NCBI GenBank assembly: GCA_027356675.1
Contig: DAHVXO010000278.1
Coordinates: 1-10,310 of the forward strand
Source: Symbiobacteriaceae bacterium
GTDB lineage: Bacteria > Bacillota_E > Symbiobacteriia > Symbiobacteriales > Symbiobacteriaceae
Reading direction: 5' to 3'
DNA length: 10,310 nt
Of this stretch, positions 1 through 5,443 are shown in pieces (position 1 is the stretch's first letter; each line of letters begins with the position of its first letter). The notes under the pieces are model-generated. The model worked only from the letters and a program-made list of their open reading frames with translations. It was not told where the DNA came from and made no database searches. Both the position numbers and the translations under genes were made by a program.

Positions 1-269
1 AAGGGCCGTGGACTCCTAGAGATTCTACGGTGGCTGCCGAGATGTGCCTGCTGCTGTCGCGGGTTTCCCTGCGATTTGGTGCACGCGCAGAGGCCACCTC
101 GTGGACCAAGAGAGCCACCGAATTGTCATCCCGCCAGGACCAGGGGCTTTTCACGCGCCTGGTCCTAGCCGCGCGGGCGGAAGGGGGTGACTTCCTTGCA
201 GCGGTGGCGTCTTATGGTAGTGGTGGTTTCCATCCTGACGCTTGTCTCTCTACAGGCGTCGGTGGCTAG
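1..269 (+). CDS. C-terminal part of a TPR-like helical protein (partial, 5' end outside window)
   Basis: The frame is open from the left edge (first full codon at base 3) to a TAG at 267-269, so this is probably the tail of a longer gene. A GTG at 30 is possible as a start but has no SD. The roughly 88 visible residues form two helix-turn-helix pairs of the TPR kind: a first pair around LLSRVSLRFG and EATSWTKRATEL, then a second around FTRLVLAARAEGGD and FLAAVASY. After that comes a Gly-rich tail. This pattern fits the C-terminal TPR domain of a peptide-binding regulator (Rap/NprR/PlcR, the RRNPP class), but no DNA-binding or enzymatic part is visible. A small exported-peptide frame overlaps its last 74 bases in another frame, which is the classic rap-phr layout. 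The TPR call is a pattern judgement without profile support; the frame could also be a degenerate gene end. Confidence 0.5.
   Translation, partial: GPWTPRDSTVAAEMCLLLSRVSLRFGARAEATSWTKRATELSSRQDQGLFTRLVLAARAEGGDFLAAVASYGSGGFHPDACLSTGVGG
181..190 (+). promoter_or_regulatory. Strong Shine-Dalgarno site inside the TPR gene, serving the small peptide frame
   Basis: AAGGGGGTGA differs at one base from the full anti-SD complement AAGGAGGTGA. It lies 5 bases before a TTG at 196. The same motif type and the same 5-base spacing occur before livH (GTG 6726) and the synthetase at 10136. It sits within the coding part of the upstream gene, where it serves no other start that I can identify. Confidence 0.55.
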
Positions 270-315
270 CGCCGACCCCGGGACTAGCGGGGGAGCTCCT
301 TGCGCGACGTGCTAA
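196..315 (+). CDS. Small secreted pre-peptide, Phr-like signalling peptide candidate (39 aa)
   Basis: The frame begins at TTG 196, 5 bases after a near-perfect SD, and ends at TAA 313-315. The n-region is MQRWR, with two arginines. A hydrophobic core of about 17 residues follows (LMVVVVSILTLVSL and on). An Ala-Ser-Ala signal-peptidase-I site at residues 24-26 would leave the 13-residue product DPGTSGGAPCATC, which carries a C-terminal CxxC. Bacillus Phr precursors are also about 40 residues, are secreted by Sec, and overlap or abut the 3' end of their TPR receptor gene, as here. The inferred role is an exported signal that is matured outside and re-imported to act on the TPR protein. The receptor match and peptide activity are unproven. 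A shorter start at ATG 214 would lose the positive n-region. The frame could also be a chance reading of the overlap, but the SD, charge, core and cleavage site together argue against that. Confidence 0.5.
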   Translation: MQRWRLMVVVVSILTLVSLQASVASADPGTSGGAPCATC

Positions 316-450
316 GTTCGTCGGGCCTGATTCTTTGAGGAGTGGTGGACTTGGATCGCAGCAAGGGGGGCCGGGCGATGTTGTTCGGCCCCGCGTCTGC
401 CCCGCCGGTCGGCAGGACTGCTCCACTGCTGACGGGAGGCCTGACAGCAC
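316..450 (+). other. Intergenic stretch with a weak GC hairpin
   Basis: This 135-base gap lies between the peptide frame and the 222-residue gene. It contains a 7-bp stem, GGGGCCG (367-373) with CGGCCCC (386-392), and a 12-base loop. There is no following T run, so a terminator role is doubtful. An SD (GGGAGG, 434-439) lies 11 bases before ATG 451. I see no convincing sigma-70 or sigma-54 promoter in it. Confidence 0.35.
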
Positions 451-1119
451 ATGGACAAGAGGCCAATCGCCTACCTGTCGGCGAAAGGTCTCTCGGCGGA
501 AGAGGTTTCCCAAGCTTACGCCGTTGTCTCCGACGTCGAAACTCAAGCCGGACCGAACCTCCGAGAGATGTTCACACTCCTCGCGCAGGCGCTGCCTGAG
601 GAGTTGTGGGGACAAGTCGCCAGGTTGGTTGAATCATACAGGGATCTGGCTATCCAGTGTACACAGACGGCGCTGGGTCAGGGGCTTAAACAGGGCGCAA
701 CCGATTTCCTGGAACGGCTGGAACCGCCGAGTGCGGACACTTCCCCTGACATTCCCACTGAGCAGGAGCTCAAGGATGCACTTTTGCAGTCCCGGGTTGG
801 GAACCGGATGGTGAACCTGGGCACCAGCTTCGGGCTGGACCCCATCGAAGTGGTCTACGCTCAGGCCGTAGGCGCAGCGATTGAGACCCGGTACCAGGCG
901 CAGGATGAACTGCTCCTCGAGCACCTCGTGGCGGCCAGCGACGCGGTGCACAACGGAGAGCAGGACCGGCAGACCGTGGACGCTGTCTTCAACGAGATGG
1001 CTGACGTCGCTAACCGCAAAACGGCGGAGATGCTGGCTGCAGCCTACGCGGCTGGCCGCCTCAAGGGCGAGCGGACCGAGTGGGAACGGATTCGGCAGAG
1101 GGTCTCGGAACTTTGGTAG
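451..1119 (+). CDS. Hypothetical soluble alpha-helical protein (222 aa)
   Basis: I do not recognise this protein with confidence. The start ATG 451 has a GGGAGG SD 11 bases upstream and the stop is TAG 1117-1119. There is no signal peptide or membrane segment. It looks all-helical and is acidic in its middle. Two helical halves are joined by a Pro/Ser/Asp-rich linker near residues 90-103. The first half ends in a helix containing ALGQGLKQGATDFLERL and the second in AAAYAAGRLKGERTEWERI. These share a loose pattern (A..G.lkG...), which suggests a distant internal repeat. The first helix pair vaguely recalls small Firmicute helical proteins of unknown function such as those grouped as DUF6809, but that is a weak impression. 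It stands alone, with a hairpin directly behind it and no operon partner downstream. Its place after the peptide cassette makes it a possible target of that system, which is speculation. Confidence 0.8.
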   Translation: MDKRPIAYLSAKGLSAEEVSQAYAVVSDVETQAGPNLREMFTLLAQALPEELWGQVARLVESYRDLAIQCTQTALGQGLKQGATDFLERLEPPSADTSPDIPTEQELKDALLQSRVGNRMVNLGTSFGLDPIEVVYAQAVGAAIETRYQAQDELLLEHLVAASDAVHNGEQDRQTVDAVFNEMADVANRKTAEMLAAAYAAGRLKGERTEWERIRQRVSELW

Positions 1120-1123
1120 ACGC

Positions 1124-1160
1124 CGCAGAAGCACCGACCGCAACGGTCGGTGCTTCTGCG
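1124..1160 (+). terminator. Perfect 17-bp stem-loop after the 222-aa gene
   Basis: The arm CGCAGAAGCACCGACCG (1124-1140) pairs perfectly with 1144-1160 around a CAA loop. It begins 4 bases after the stop codon. No T run follows (CGTGATGC), so it may act as a factor-assisted terminator or a 3'-end stabiliser rather than a classical intrinsic terminator. The symmetric stem would work on both strands. Confidence 0.65.
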
Positions 1161-1316
1161 CGTGATGCAAGCGAGACCAGGCGGGAAAAATCCGTGACGA
1201 TTTGGGGCGTGAACCCAGCCTGGTAGAGGGATATGCGGTTACGGTGTGGAAACTCGCTTTGTTTTCAATCGTGCAAGATTGATCTGCCGCCGTCGGCCGA
1301 CACTTTTCAGGGGGCG
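1161..1316 (+). other. Intergenic region upstream of the acyl-CoA synthetase; promoter not resolved
   Basis: About 156 bases with no gene that I can support. A poor sigma-54-like pair is present: GG at 1206-1207 and GC at 1218-1219, with the right 10-base gap but little other consensus. A palindromic CGTCGGCCGACA (1291-1302) resembles fused half-sites of the enhancer palindromes at 4465-4526. No clear -35/-10 pair was found. Confidence 0.3.
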
Positions 1317-2993
1317 ATGCGGGTGCCGGAGCCCAATGTAGAGGCTGCCCAGGTGCCGTTGGGGAGTCAGCCTTACCGGCCATGGGACGCGAACCTGTCG
1401 GACTTGCTGCGCCGGCGAGCGCAGGAGCGTGGTGACCTGGCCTACCTGATCAGCTATGACGCCGAGGGAAACCGCCGGGAGTTTCGGTACGCCGAATTTC
1501 TGATGCGAGTGCAAGCGGTTGCCGGTTTCTTGCAACGGCAGGGGGTGCGGCGGGGGGACCGCGTCGCGACCATTCTGCACAACCACCACGAGGCGGTTTT
1601 CCTCATGTATGCCACGTGGTGGGTGGGTGCAGCCCTGGTCCCGGTCAACGTGGAGGAGGTACCGGCGCGCAAGCGGTTCATCCTGGCGAACGCCGGAGCG
1701 TGCCTGCTGTTCACGCTGCCGGAGTACGTGCCGGATGTCGCCCCGTTCCGGGCCGAACTACCGCTGCTGCGAGCGGTCGTGGTGGTGGGGGATGACGGGC
1801 TGGCGGGGCTGGTGGTGGGCGGTGAAACCCCCACCGAGGCCGACCTCCAGGACGAGGCGCTCATCGTCTACACCTCCGGGACTACGGGAAACCCCAAGGG
1901 TGTGGTCCTGAACCAGTACAATTTGATGGCCGACGCCGACGCCATTGCCCGCTGGTTCGGTATCGCACCGGGTGAACGCTGGATGTGCGTGCTGCCGATC
2001 CATCATGTCAATGGGATCGTCGTGACCGTGCTGAGCACGCTCTATGCCGGGGGCGGTGTGGTGCTGAACCGCCGGTTCTCTCCCCGGACCTTCTGGCGCC
2101 GGGCTGCCGCCGAGCAGGTGGCCGTCTCGAGCCTGGTCCCCACGCTCCTGGAGTTCCTGCTGGAGGCTTCGGCGGAGACCCCGCCGCCCTCCATGCGCGG
2201 CGTTATCTGTGGGGCCGGGCCGCTGGCGGTGGAGACCGCCCTGCGCTTCGAGGACCGCTTCAAGCTCCCGGTCTGGCACGGCTACGGTCTGTCGGAGACC
2301 ACCGCCTACGCCTGCATGACCCCGACTGACCTGCCGGAAGCCGAGCGGCGGCGCTGGTACAGCGAACCCGGCTTTCCGACCATCGGGGCGGCCATGCCCC
2401 ACCAGAACCTCTCCATCCGGGATCAGGACGGGGCCGACCTGCCGCCGGGCGTGCGTGGCGAGATCTGTGTGCGGGGCAGCACGGTCATGCAGGGGTACTA
2501 CCAGCGGCCGGATGCCAACGACCAGGCCTTTCGCTACGAGGGCTGGTTCCGCACCAGCGATGAGGGCTTCTGGATGGTCGGGCCCGGCGGCAGACCGTTC
2601 TTCTTCATCACCGGGCGGCTCAAGGAGCTGATCATCCGGGGCGGGGTCAACCTGTCGCCACTGGAGATCGATGCCGTGCTGGTCAGCCATCCGGCCGTGC
2701 GGTTCGGCATGTGCCTGCCGTTCGACAACCGCTGGTACGGCGAGGAGGTGGCGGCCTATACCGTCCTCCGGGAGGGCGTGGAGCCCTCGGATGTGCTGGC
2801 GCAATCCATTCGGGAGCACTGCGCCACCCGGCTGCCCTTTGCGATGCAGCCCAAGGTGGTCCTGTTCGGAACCGAGGTGCCGTACACGTCCACTGGCAAG
2901 CCCAAGCGGCTGACGTTGAAAGCGATGCTGGCCGAGACGCTGCGGGAGTACCACGACGTTCAGTTCCGGGAGGTTCGGCGGCATGGCGGGTGA
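1317..2993 (+). CDS. AMP-forming acyl-CoA synthetase / ligase (class I adenylate-forming, CaiC-like)
   Basis: Predicted to activate a carboxylic acid with ATP and CoA to an acyl-CoA via an acyl-AMP intermediate, in the cytoplasm. Numbering from ATG 1317 (558 aa), all core motifs are present: the A3 phosphate loop YTSGTTGNPKG (185-195), A5 YGLSETT (323-329), the A7 aspartate in TSDEG (413-417), the hinge region GRLKELIIRGG (433-443) and the C-terminal catalytic lysine in STGKPKR (K528). The length is normal for the family. The N-terminal half reads most like CaiC-type and medium-chain ligases; the exact acid cannot be told. On start choice, AGGGGG at 1309-1314 is only 2 bases from ATG 1317 but 8 from in-frame GTG 1323, so the true start may be 1323. 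An upstream ATG at 1233 would add a Cys-rich tail unlike the family. The gene overlaps the sigma-54 activator by 11 bases, so the two are probably translationally coupled. Confidence 0.9.
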   Translation: MRVPEPNVEAAQVPLGSQPYRPWDANLSDLLRRRAQERGDLAYLISYDAEGNRREFRYAEFLMRVQAVAGFLQRQGVRRGDRVATILHNHHEAVFLMYATWWVGAALVPVNVEEVPARKRFILANAGACLLFTLPEYVPDVAPFRAELPLLRAVVVVGDDGLAGLVVGGETPTEADLQDEALIVYTSGTTGNPKGVVLNQYNLMADADAIARWFGIAPGERWMCVLPIHHVNGIVVTVLSTLYAGGGVVLNRRFSPRTFWRRAAAEQVAVSSLVPTLLEFLLEASAETPPPSMRGVICGAGPLAVETALRFEDRFKLPVWHGYGLSETTAYACMTPTDLPEAERRRWYSEPGFPTIGAAMPHQNLSIRDQDGADLPPGVRGEICVRGSTVMQGYYQRPDANDQAFRYEGWFRTSDEGFWMVGPGGRPFFFITGRLKELIIRGGVNLSPLEIDAVLVSHPAVRFGMCLPFDNRWYGEEVAAYTVLREGVEPSDVLAQSIREHCATRLPFAMQPKVVLFGTEVPYTSTGKPKRLTLKAMLAETLREYHDVQFREVRRHGG

Positions 2994-4401
2994 GGCAGAC
3001 CGGATCCGGGCGCTGAGCGCCGAGGTGGAGACGCTCCAGGAGATTCTGGACCACGCGTACGAGTGCATCGTTGTGGTGGATCAGGACGGCATCATCACTT
3101 GGATGAACCGGACGTATGAGGAGTTTCTGAACATCGCACAGGGCTCCGCCATTGGCCGGTACGTTGTCGACGTGATCGAGAACACCCGCATGCACCTGGT
3201 CGCCCGCACCGGCATCCCCGAGATCGGCTGGACCCAGCGGATCAAGGGACAGCAGCGGATCGTCCAGCGAATCCCGATCGTGCGGGGGGGCCAGGTGGTC
3301 GGGGCCGTTGGCAAGTTCATGTTCAAGGATATCGCTGAGTTCCGCGCCCTCTCGCAGCGGGTGGGCCTCCTGGAGAGCAAGGTCGAGTTCTACGAGCAGG
3401 AGCTGAAGTCGATCCGGGGGGCTCGCTACACGTTCGACCAGATCATCGGGAACTCCGACGCCCTGGCGCAGGCCAAGCGGCTGGCTCTGCGGGCGGCGCA
3501 GAGTCAGGCCTCGATCCTGCTGGTGGGGGAGAGCGGCACGGGCAAGGAGCTCTTCGCCCACGCCATCCACCAGAGCAGCACCCGAGCGGCCGGGCCGTTC
3601 GTGCGGGTCAACTGCGCGGCCATTCCACCGGATCTGCTGGAGGCCGAGTTGTTCGGCTACGATGAGGGGGCATTCAGCGGCGCCCGCAAGGGCGGTAAGC
3701 CCGGGAAGTTGGAGTTGGCGCACCGGGGAACGATTCTGCTGGATGAGATCGCCGATATGCCCCTGGCCATGCAGGCCAAAATCCTGCGGGCGGTGCAGGA
3801 GAAGGAGATCGAGCGCCTGGGCGGGGTGCAGACCCTTCGGGTGGACGTCCGGATCATCGCCGCAACGAATGCCGACCTGGAGCAGCGGGTGGCCGAGGGG
3901 CGGTTCCGGGAGGACCTGTATTACAGGCTCAACGTGATCAGCATCCGGCTGCCGGCGCTGCGGGAGCGGGCGGGGGACATCTCGCTGCTGGTCCGCCACG
4001 GGCTGGCCCGGATGGCCGAGGAGCAGGGCATTCCGCCCCGACAGCTGACGCCAGGGCTGTTGCAGGTGCTGGAGGCCTTCGAATGGCCCGGCAACGTGCG
4101 AGAGTTGCTCAACCTGCTGGAGCGGCTGGTTTATACGGCGGATACCCCTGAGATCGGCCTGGGCGATCTGCCACCGGGTCTGGCCCACCGGCTCCGGCCG
4201 GTGGCAGCGGCTGGGGCCCCCGCGGGTCTGGAAACGCGGACCACCGGGTCCGACCTGGTCTGGAGCGTGGCGGAGGCCGAGCGGGCCGCCCTGCGCCAGG
4301 CGCTGGAGACCTGCCGGGGGAGCAAGGCGAAGGCGGCAAGGCTCCTGGGCATCCATCGGTCGACCCTCTACGACAAGCTGTGCAAGTATGGCATGGAGTA
4401 A
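2983..4401 (+). CDS. PAS-domain sigma-54-dependent transcriptional activator (bacterial enhancer-binding protein)
   Basis: A 472-residue cytoplasmic regulator that uses ATP hydrolysis to open sigma-54 RNA polymerase promoters. A PAS sensor domain spans about 24-115 and a coiled-coil linker about 117-145. The AAA+ domain (about 152-385) carries Walker A GESGTGKE (182-189), L1 loop GAFSGA (229-234), Walker B ILLDEI (251-256), sensor I IIAATN (291-296), the arginine-rich FREDLYYRLNV (308-318) and sensor II WPGNVREL (368-375). A Fis-type helix-turn-helix lies at about 430-470 (SKAKAARLLGIHRSTLYDKL). The GAFTGA loop has Ser for Thr, a conservative change. There is no receiver domain, so it probably responds to a ligand through PAS rather than to a kinase. 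ATG 2983 has GGGAGG 9 bases upstream and lies within the end of the synthetase gene. Three palindromes and a sigma-54 promoter directly downstream are its likely targets. Confidence 0.95.
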   Translation: MAGEADRIRALSAEVETLQEILDHAYECIVVVDQDGIITWMNRTYEEFLNIAQGSAIGRYVVDVIENTRMHLVARTGIPEIGWTQRIKGQQRIVQRIPIVRGGQVVGAVGKFMFKDIAEFRALSQRVGLLESKVEFYEQELKSIRGARYTFDQIIGNSDALAQAKRLALRAAQSQASILLVGESGTGKELFAHAIHQSSTRAAGPFVRVNCAAIPPDLLEAELFGYDEGAFSGARKGGKPGKLELAHRGTILLDEIADMPLAMQAKILRAVQEKEIERLGGVQTLRVDVRIIAATNADLEQRVAEGRFREDLYYRLNVISIRLPALRERAGDISLLVRHGLARMAEEQGIPPRQLTPGLLQVLEAFEWPGNVRELLNLLERLVYTADTPEIGLGDLPPGLAHRLRPVAAAGAPAGLETRTTGSDLVWSVAEAERAALRQALETCRGSKAKAARLLGIHRSTLYDKLCKYGME

Positions 4402-4427
4402 GTGTCTGGAAAATCGGACGGTTCCGC

Positions 4428-4459
4428 GCAATACCCTCGGGATGATCCGGGGGTATTGC
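4428..4459 (+). terminator. Intrinsic terminator-like stem-loop after the activator gene
   Basis: Arms 4428-4441 and 4446-4459 pair over 14 bp around an ATGA tetraloop. The outer 9 bp are perfect (GCAATACCC with GGGTATTGC) and there are two G-T pairs further in. The short tail ATTTCT follows. It lies 26 bases after the stop codon and separates the activator transcript from the sigma-54 operon. Confidence 0.75.
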
Positions 4460-4464
4460 ATTTC

Positions 4465-4482
4465 TGTCGGTAAATACCGACA
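4465..4482 (+). promoter_or_regulatory. Enhancer palindrome 1 (probable activator binding site)
   Basis: TGTCGGTAAATACCGACA is a perfect inverted repeat with 8-bp arms around AA. It is the best of three related 18-bp copies. Its centre lies about 108 bases upstream of the predicted sigma-54 start point. The location just after the activator gene and before a sigma-54 promoter suggests that the Fis-type HTH of that activator binds here. Confidence 0.75.
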
Positions 4483-4484
4483 CA

Positions 4485-4502
4485 TGTCGGTGATACCAGA
4501 CA
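4485..4502 (+). promoter_or_regulatory. Enhancer palindrome 2 (imperfect copy)
   Basis: TGTCGGTGATACCAGACA keeps the full left half-site TGTCGGT and a right half with one inserted or changed base (ACCAGACA). It starts 20 bases after copy 1, close to two helical turns, so the sites would face the same side of the DNA. Its centre is about -88 from the predicted start point. Confidence 0.65.
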
Positions 4503-4508
4503 CATATA

Positions 4509-4526
4509 TGTCGGGACATACCGACG
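4509..4526 (+). promoter_or_regulatory. Enhancer palindrome 3
   Basis: TGTCGGGACATACCGACG matches copy 1 at 15 of 18 positions and keeps TGTCGG and ACCGAC at the same distance. It starts 24 bases after copy 2. Its centre is about -64 from the predicted start point, and about 30 bases separate it from the -24 element. Confidence 0.65.
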
Positions 4527-4555
4527 CTTGTGCCAATAATCCTGCCATTCACCGT

Positions 4556-4571
4556 TGGCATAAGGCTTGCT
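4556..4571 (+). promoter_or_regulatory. Sigma-54 (RpoN) promoter, -24/-12 elements
   Basis: TGGCATAAGGCTTGCT fits the sigma-54 consensus TGGCACGNNNNTTGCW except at two positions (TA for CG). The invariant GG (4557-4558) and GC (4569-4570) are exactly 10 bases apart. Transcription would start near 4582, about 33 bases before the proposed GTG start of the dehydrogenase. The three palindromes upstream and the sigma-54 activator gene next door support the call. Confidence 0.88.
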
Positions 4572-4614
4572 ACTTAGAGTTATAACAGAGGCTCAGGTTG
4601 TGGGGGTGGCAGTA

Positions 4615-5415
4615 GTGGCTCTGCAGCGAGAAGGGCCCCTGGCGGGGCGGGTGGCGATGGTCACTGGGGCCGGCAGCGGCATCGGCCGAGGGGTTGCGAT
4701 GGCGCTGGCGGCCGAGGGTGCGTCGGTCTTCGCCGCTGACGTGGTCAAGGAGCGGGCTGAGGAGACGGTCGCACTGATTCAGGCGGCAGGCGGCACGGCG
4801 GCGTCGTACGCGGCCGATATCTCCGACCCGGTGGCCGTCCAGGGGATGATCGATGCCGCCGTGGCACTCTTCGGCGGGCTCGGCATCCTGGTCAACAATG
4901 CGGGGTTGCAGTACGTGGCGCCCATCGAGGAGTTCCCCCTGGAGCGCTGGAGCCGTTTGCTCGATGTGATGCTGACCGGCCCCTTCCTCTGCACCAAGGC
5001 GGCGCTGCCGCACATGCGCCGGGCAGGATGGGGGCGAATCATCAACATCTCATCGATTCACGGCAAAAAGGCGTCGGCCTTCAAGGTGGCATACGTCTCG
5101 GCCAAGCACGGACTGATCGGCCTGACCCGTGTGACGGCAGTGGAGACCGCCACCGCCGGCATCACGGCCAACGCCATCTGTCCGGGGTATGTGGATACCC
5201 CCCTGGTGCGGGGCCAGCTCCCCGACCTTATGAAGAACCACGGCGTGAAAACCGCCGAGGACGCGTTGGAGATCGCCATTTACAGCCAGACGCCGCAGCG
5301 GCGGCTCCTGGGCACCGACGAGATTGGCGCCCTGGCCGTCTATCTGGCAGGGGACGCTGCGAGGGGGGTGACCGGTCAGGCGATCAACGTCGACGGCGGC
5401 ATGGTGATGTACTGA
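4615..5415 (+). CDS. bdhA: Short-chain dehydrogenase, probable D-3-hydroxybutyrate dehydrogenase
   Basis: Predicted to oxidise D-3-hydroxybutyrate to acetoacetate with NAD+ in the cytoplasm. From GTG 4615 (266 aa) the classical SDR motifs are TGAGSGIG (17-24), NNAG (94-97), and catalytic Ser147, Tyr160 and Lys164. Residues known to hold the substrate carboxylate in the Pseudomonas fragi enzyme (Gln94, His144, Lys152, Gln196) fall by spacing on Gln99, His149, Lys157 and Gln201 here, which separates it from generic SDRs. The Trp expected in CPGWV is Tyr (CPGYV, Tyr192). The start is set by GGGGGTGG (4602-4609), 5 bases before GTG 4615. A TTG at 4567 lies inside the promoter and cannot be the start of the sigma-54 transcript. 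It is the first gene of the sigma-54 operon, with 28 bases to the binding-protein gene. A 3-hydroxyacyl or sugar dehydrogenase role is the alternative. Confidence 0.85.
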   Translation: MALQREGPLAGRVAMVTGAGSGIGRGVAMALAAEGASVFAADVVKERAEETVALIQAAGGTAASYAADISDPVAVQGMIDAAVALFGGLGILVNNAGLQYVAPIEEFPLERWSRLLDVMLTGPFLCTKAALPHMRRAGWGRIINISSIHGKKASAFKVAYVSAKHGLIGLTRVTAVETATAGITANAICPGYVDTPLVRGQLPDLMKNHGVKTAEDALEIAIYSQTPQRRLLGTDEIGALAVYLAGDAARGVTGQAINVDGGMVMY

Positions 5416-5443
5416 TCCAATTAGCAAGAGGGGGAGTCATCCA

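Noticed and set aside
242..814. Open + strand frame of 190 codons spanning the peptide tail and the start of the 222-aa gene
   Set aside because: Composition is Arg/Ser/Trp-rich, as expected for a frame-shifted reading of GC-rich coding sequence. The 451 frame has a better SD and a protein-like composition.
1131..1153. ACCGAC and GTCGGT words inside the hairpin after the 222-aa gene, like the enhancer half-sites
   Set aside because: They are in the opposite order to the enhancer palindromes and are explained by the stem itself.
1204..1220. Possible second sigma-54 promoter before the acyl-CoA synthetase
   Set aside because: GG and GC are 10 bases apart, but most other consensus positions fail (GGCGTGAACCCAGCC). 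No enhancer palindromes of the 18-bp type lie upstream.
1291..1302. CGTCGGCCGACA resembling the enhancer half-sites
   Set aside because: The half-sites abut without the central spacer of the three real copies, so they would face differently on the helix. Such GC palindromes are frequent by chance here.
1233..1316. N-terminal extension of the acyl-CoA synthetase from ATG 1233
   Set aside because: The added 28 residues are Cys-rich and unlike the family, and AGAGGG is only 2 bases from the ATG. Starts at 1317 or 1323 give normal family length.
1758..3068. Antisense open frame of 436 codons over the acyl-CoA synthetase
   Set aside because: Shadow of a gene with all adenylation motifs. No family features and no SD of note in the antisense frame.
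2683..4548. Long antisense open frame on the - strand (621 codons) across the activator gene
   Set aside because: It mirrors the activator gene, whose motifs are unmistakable. The antisense product is low-complexity Pro/Arg/Leu-rich, and long antisense frames are common at high GC.
4567..4614. Dehydrogenase start at TTG 4567
   Set aside because: It lies within the -12 part of the sigma-54 promoter, upstream of the predicted transcript start. GTG 4615 has a good SD and fits the family N-terminus.
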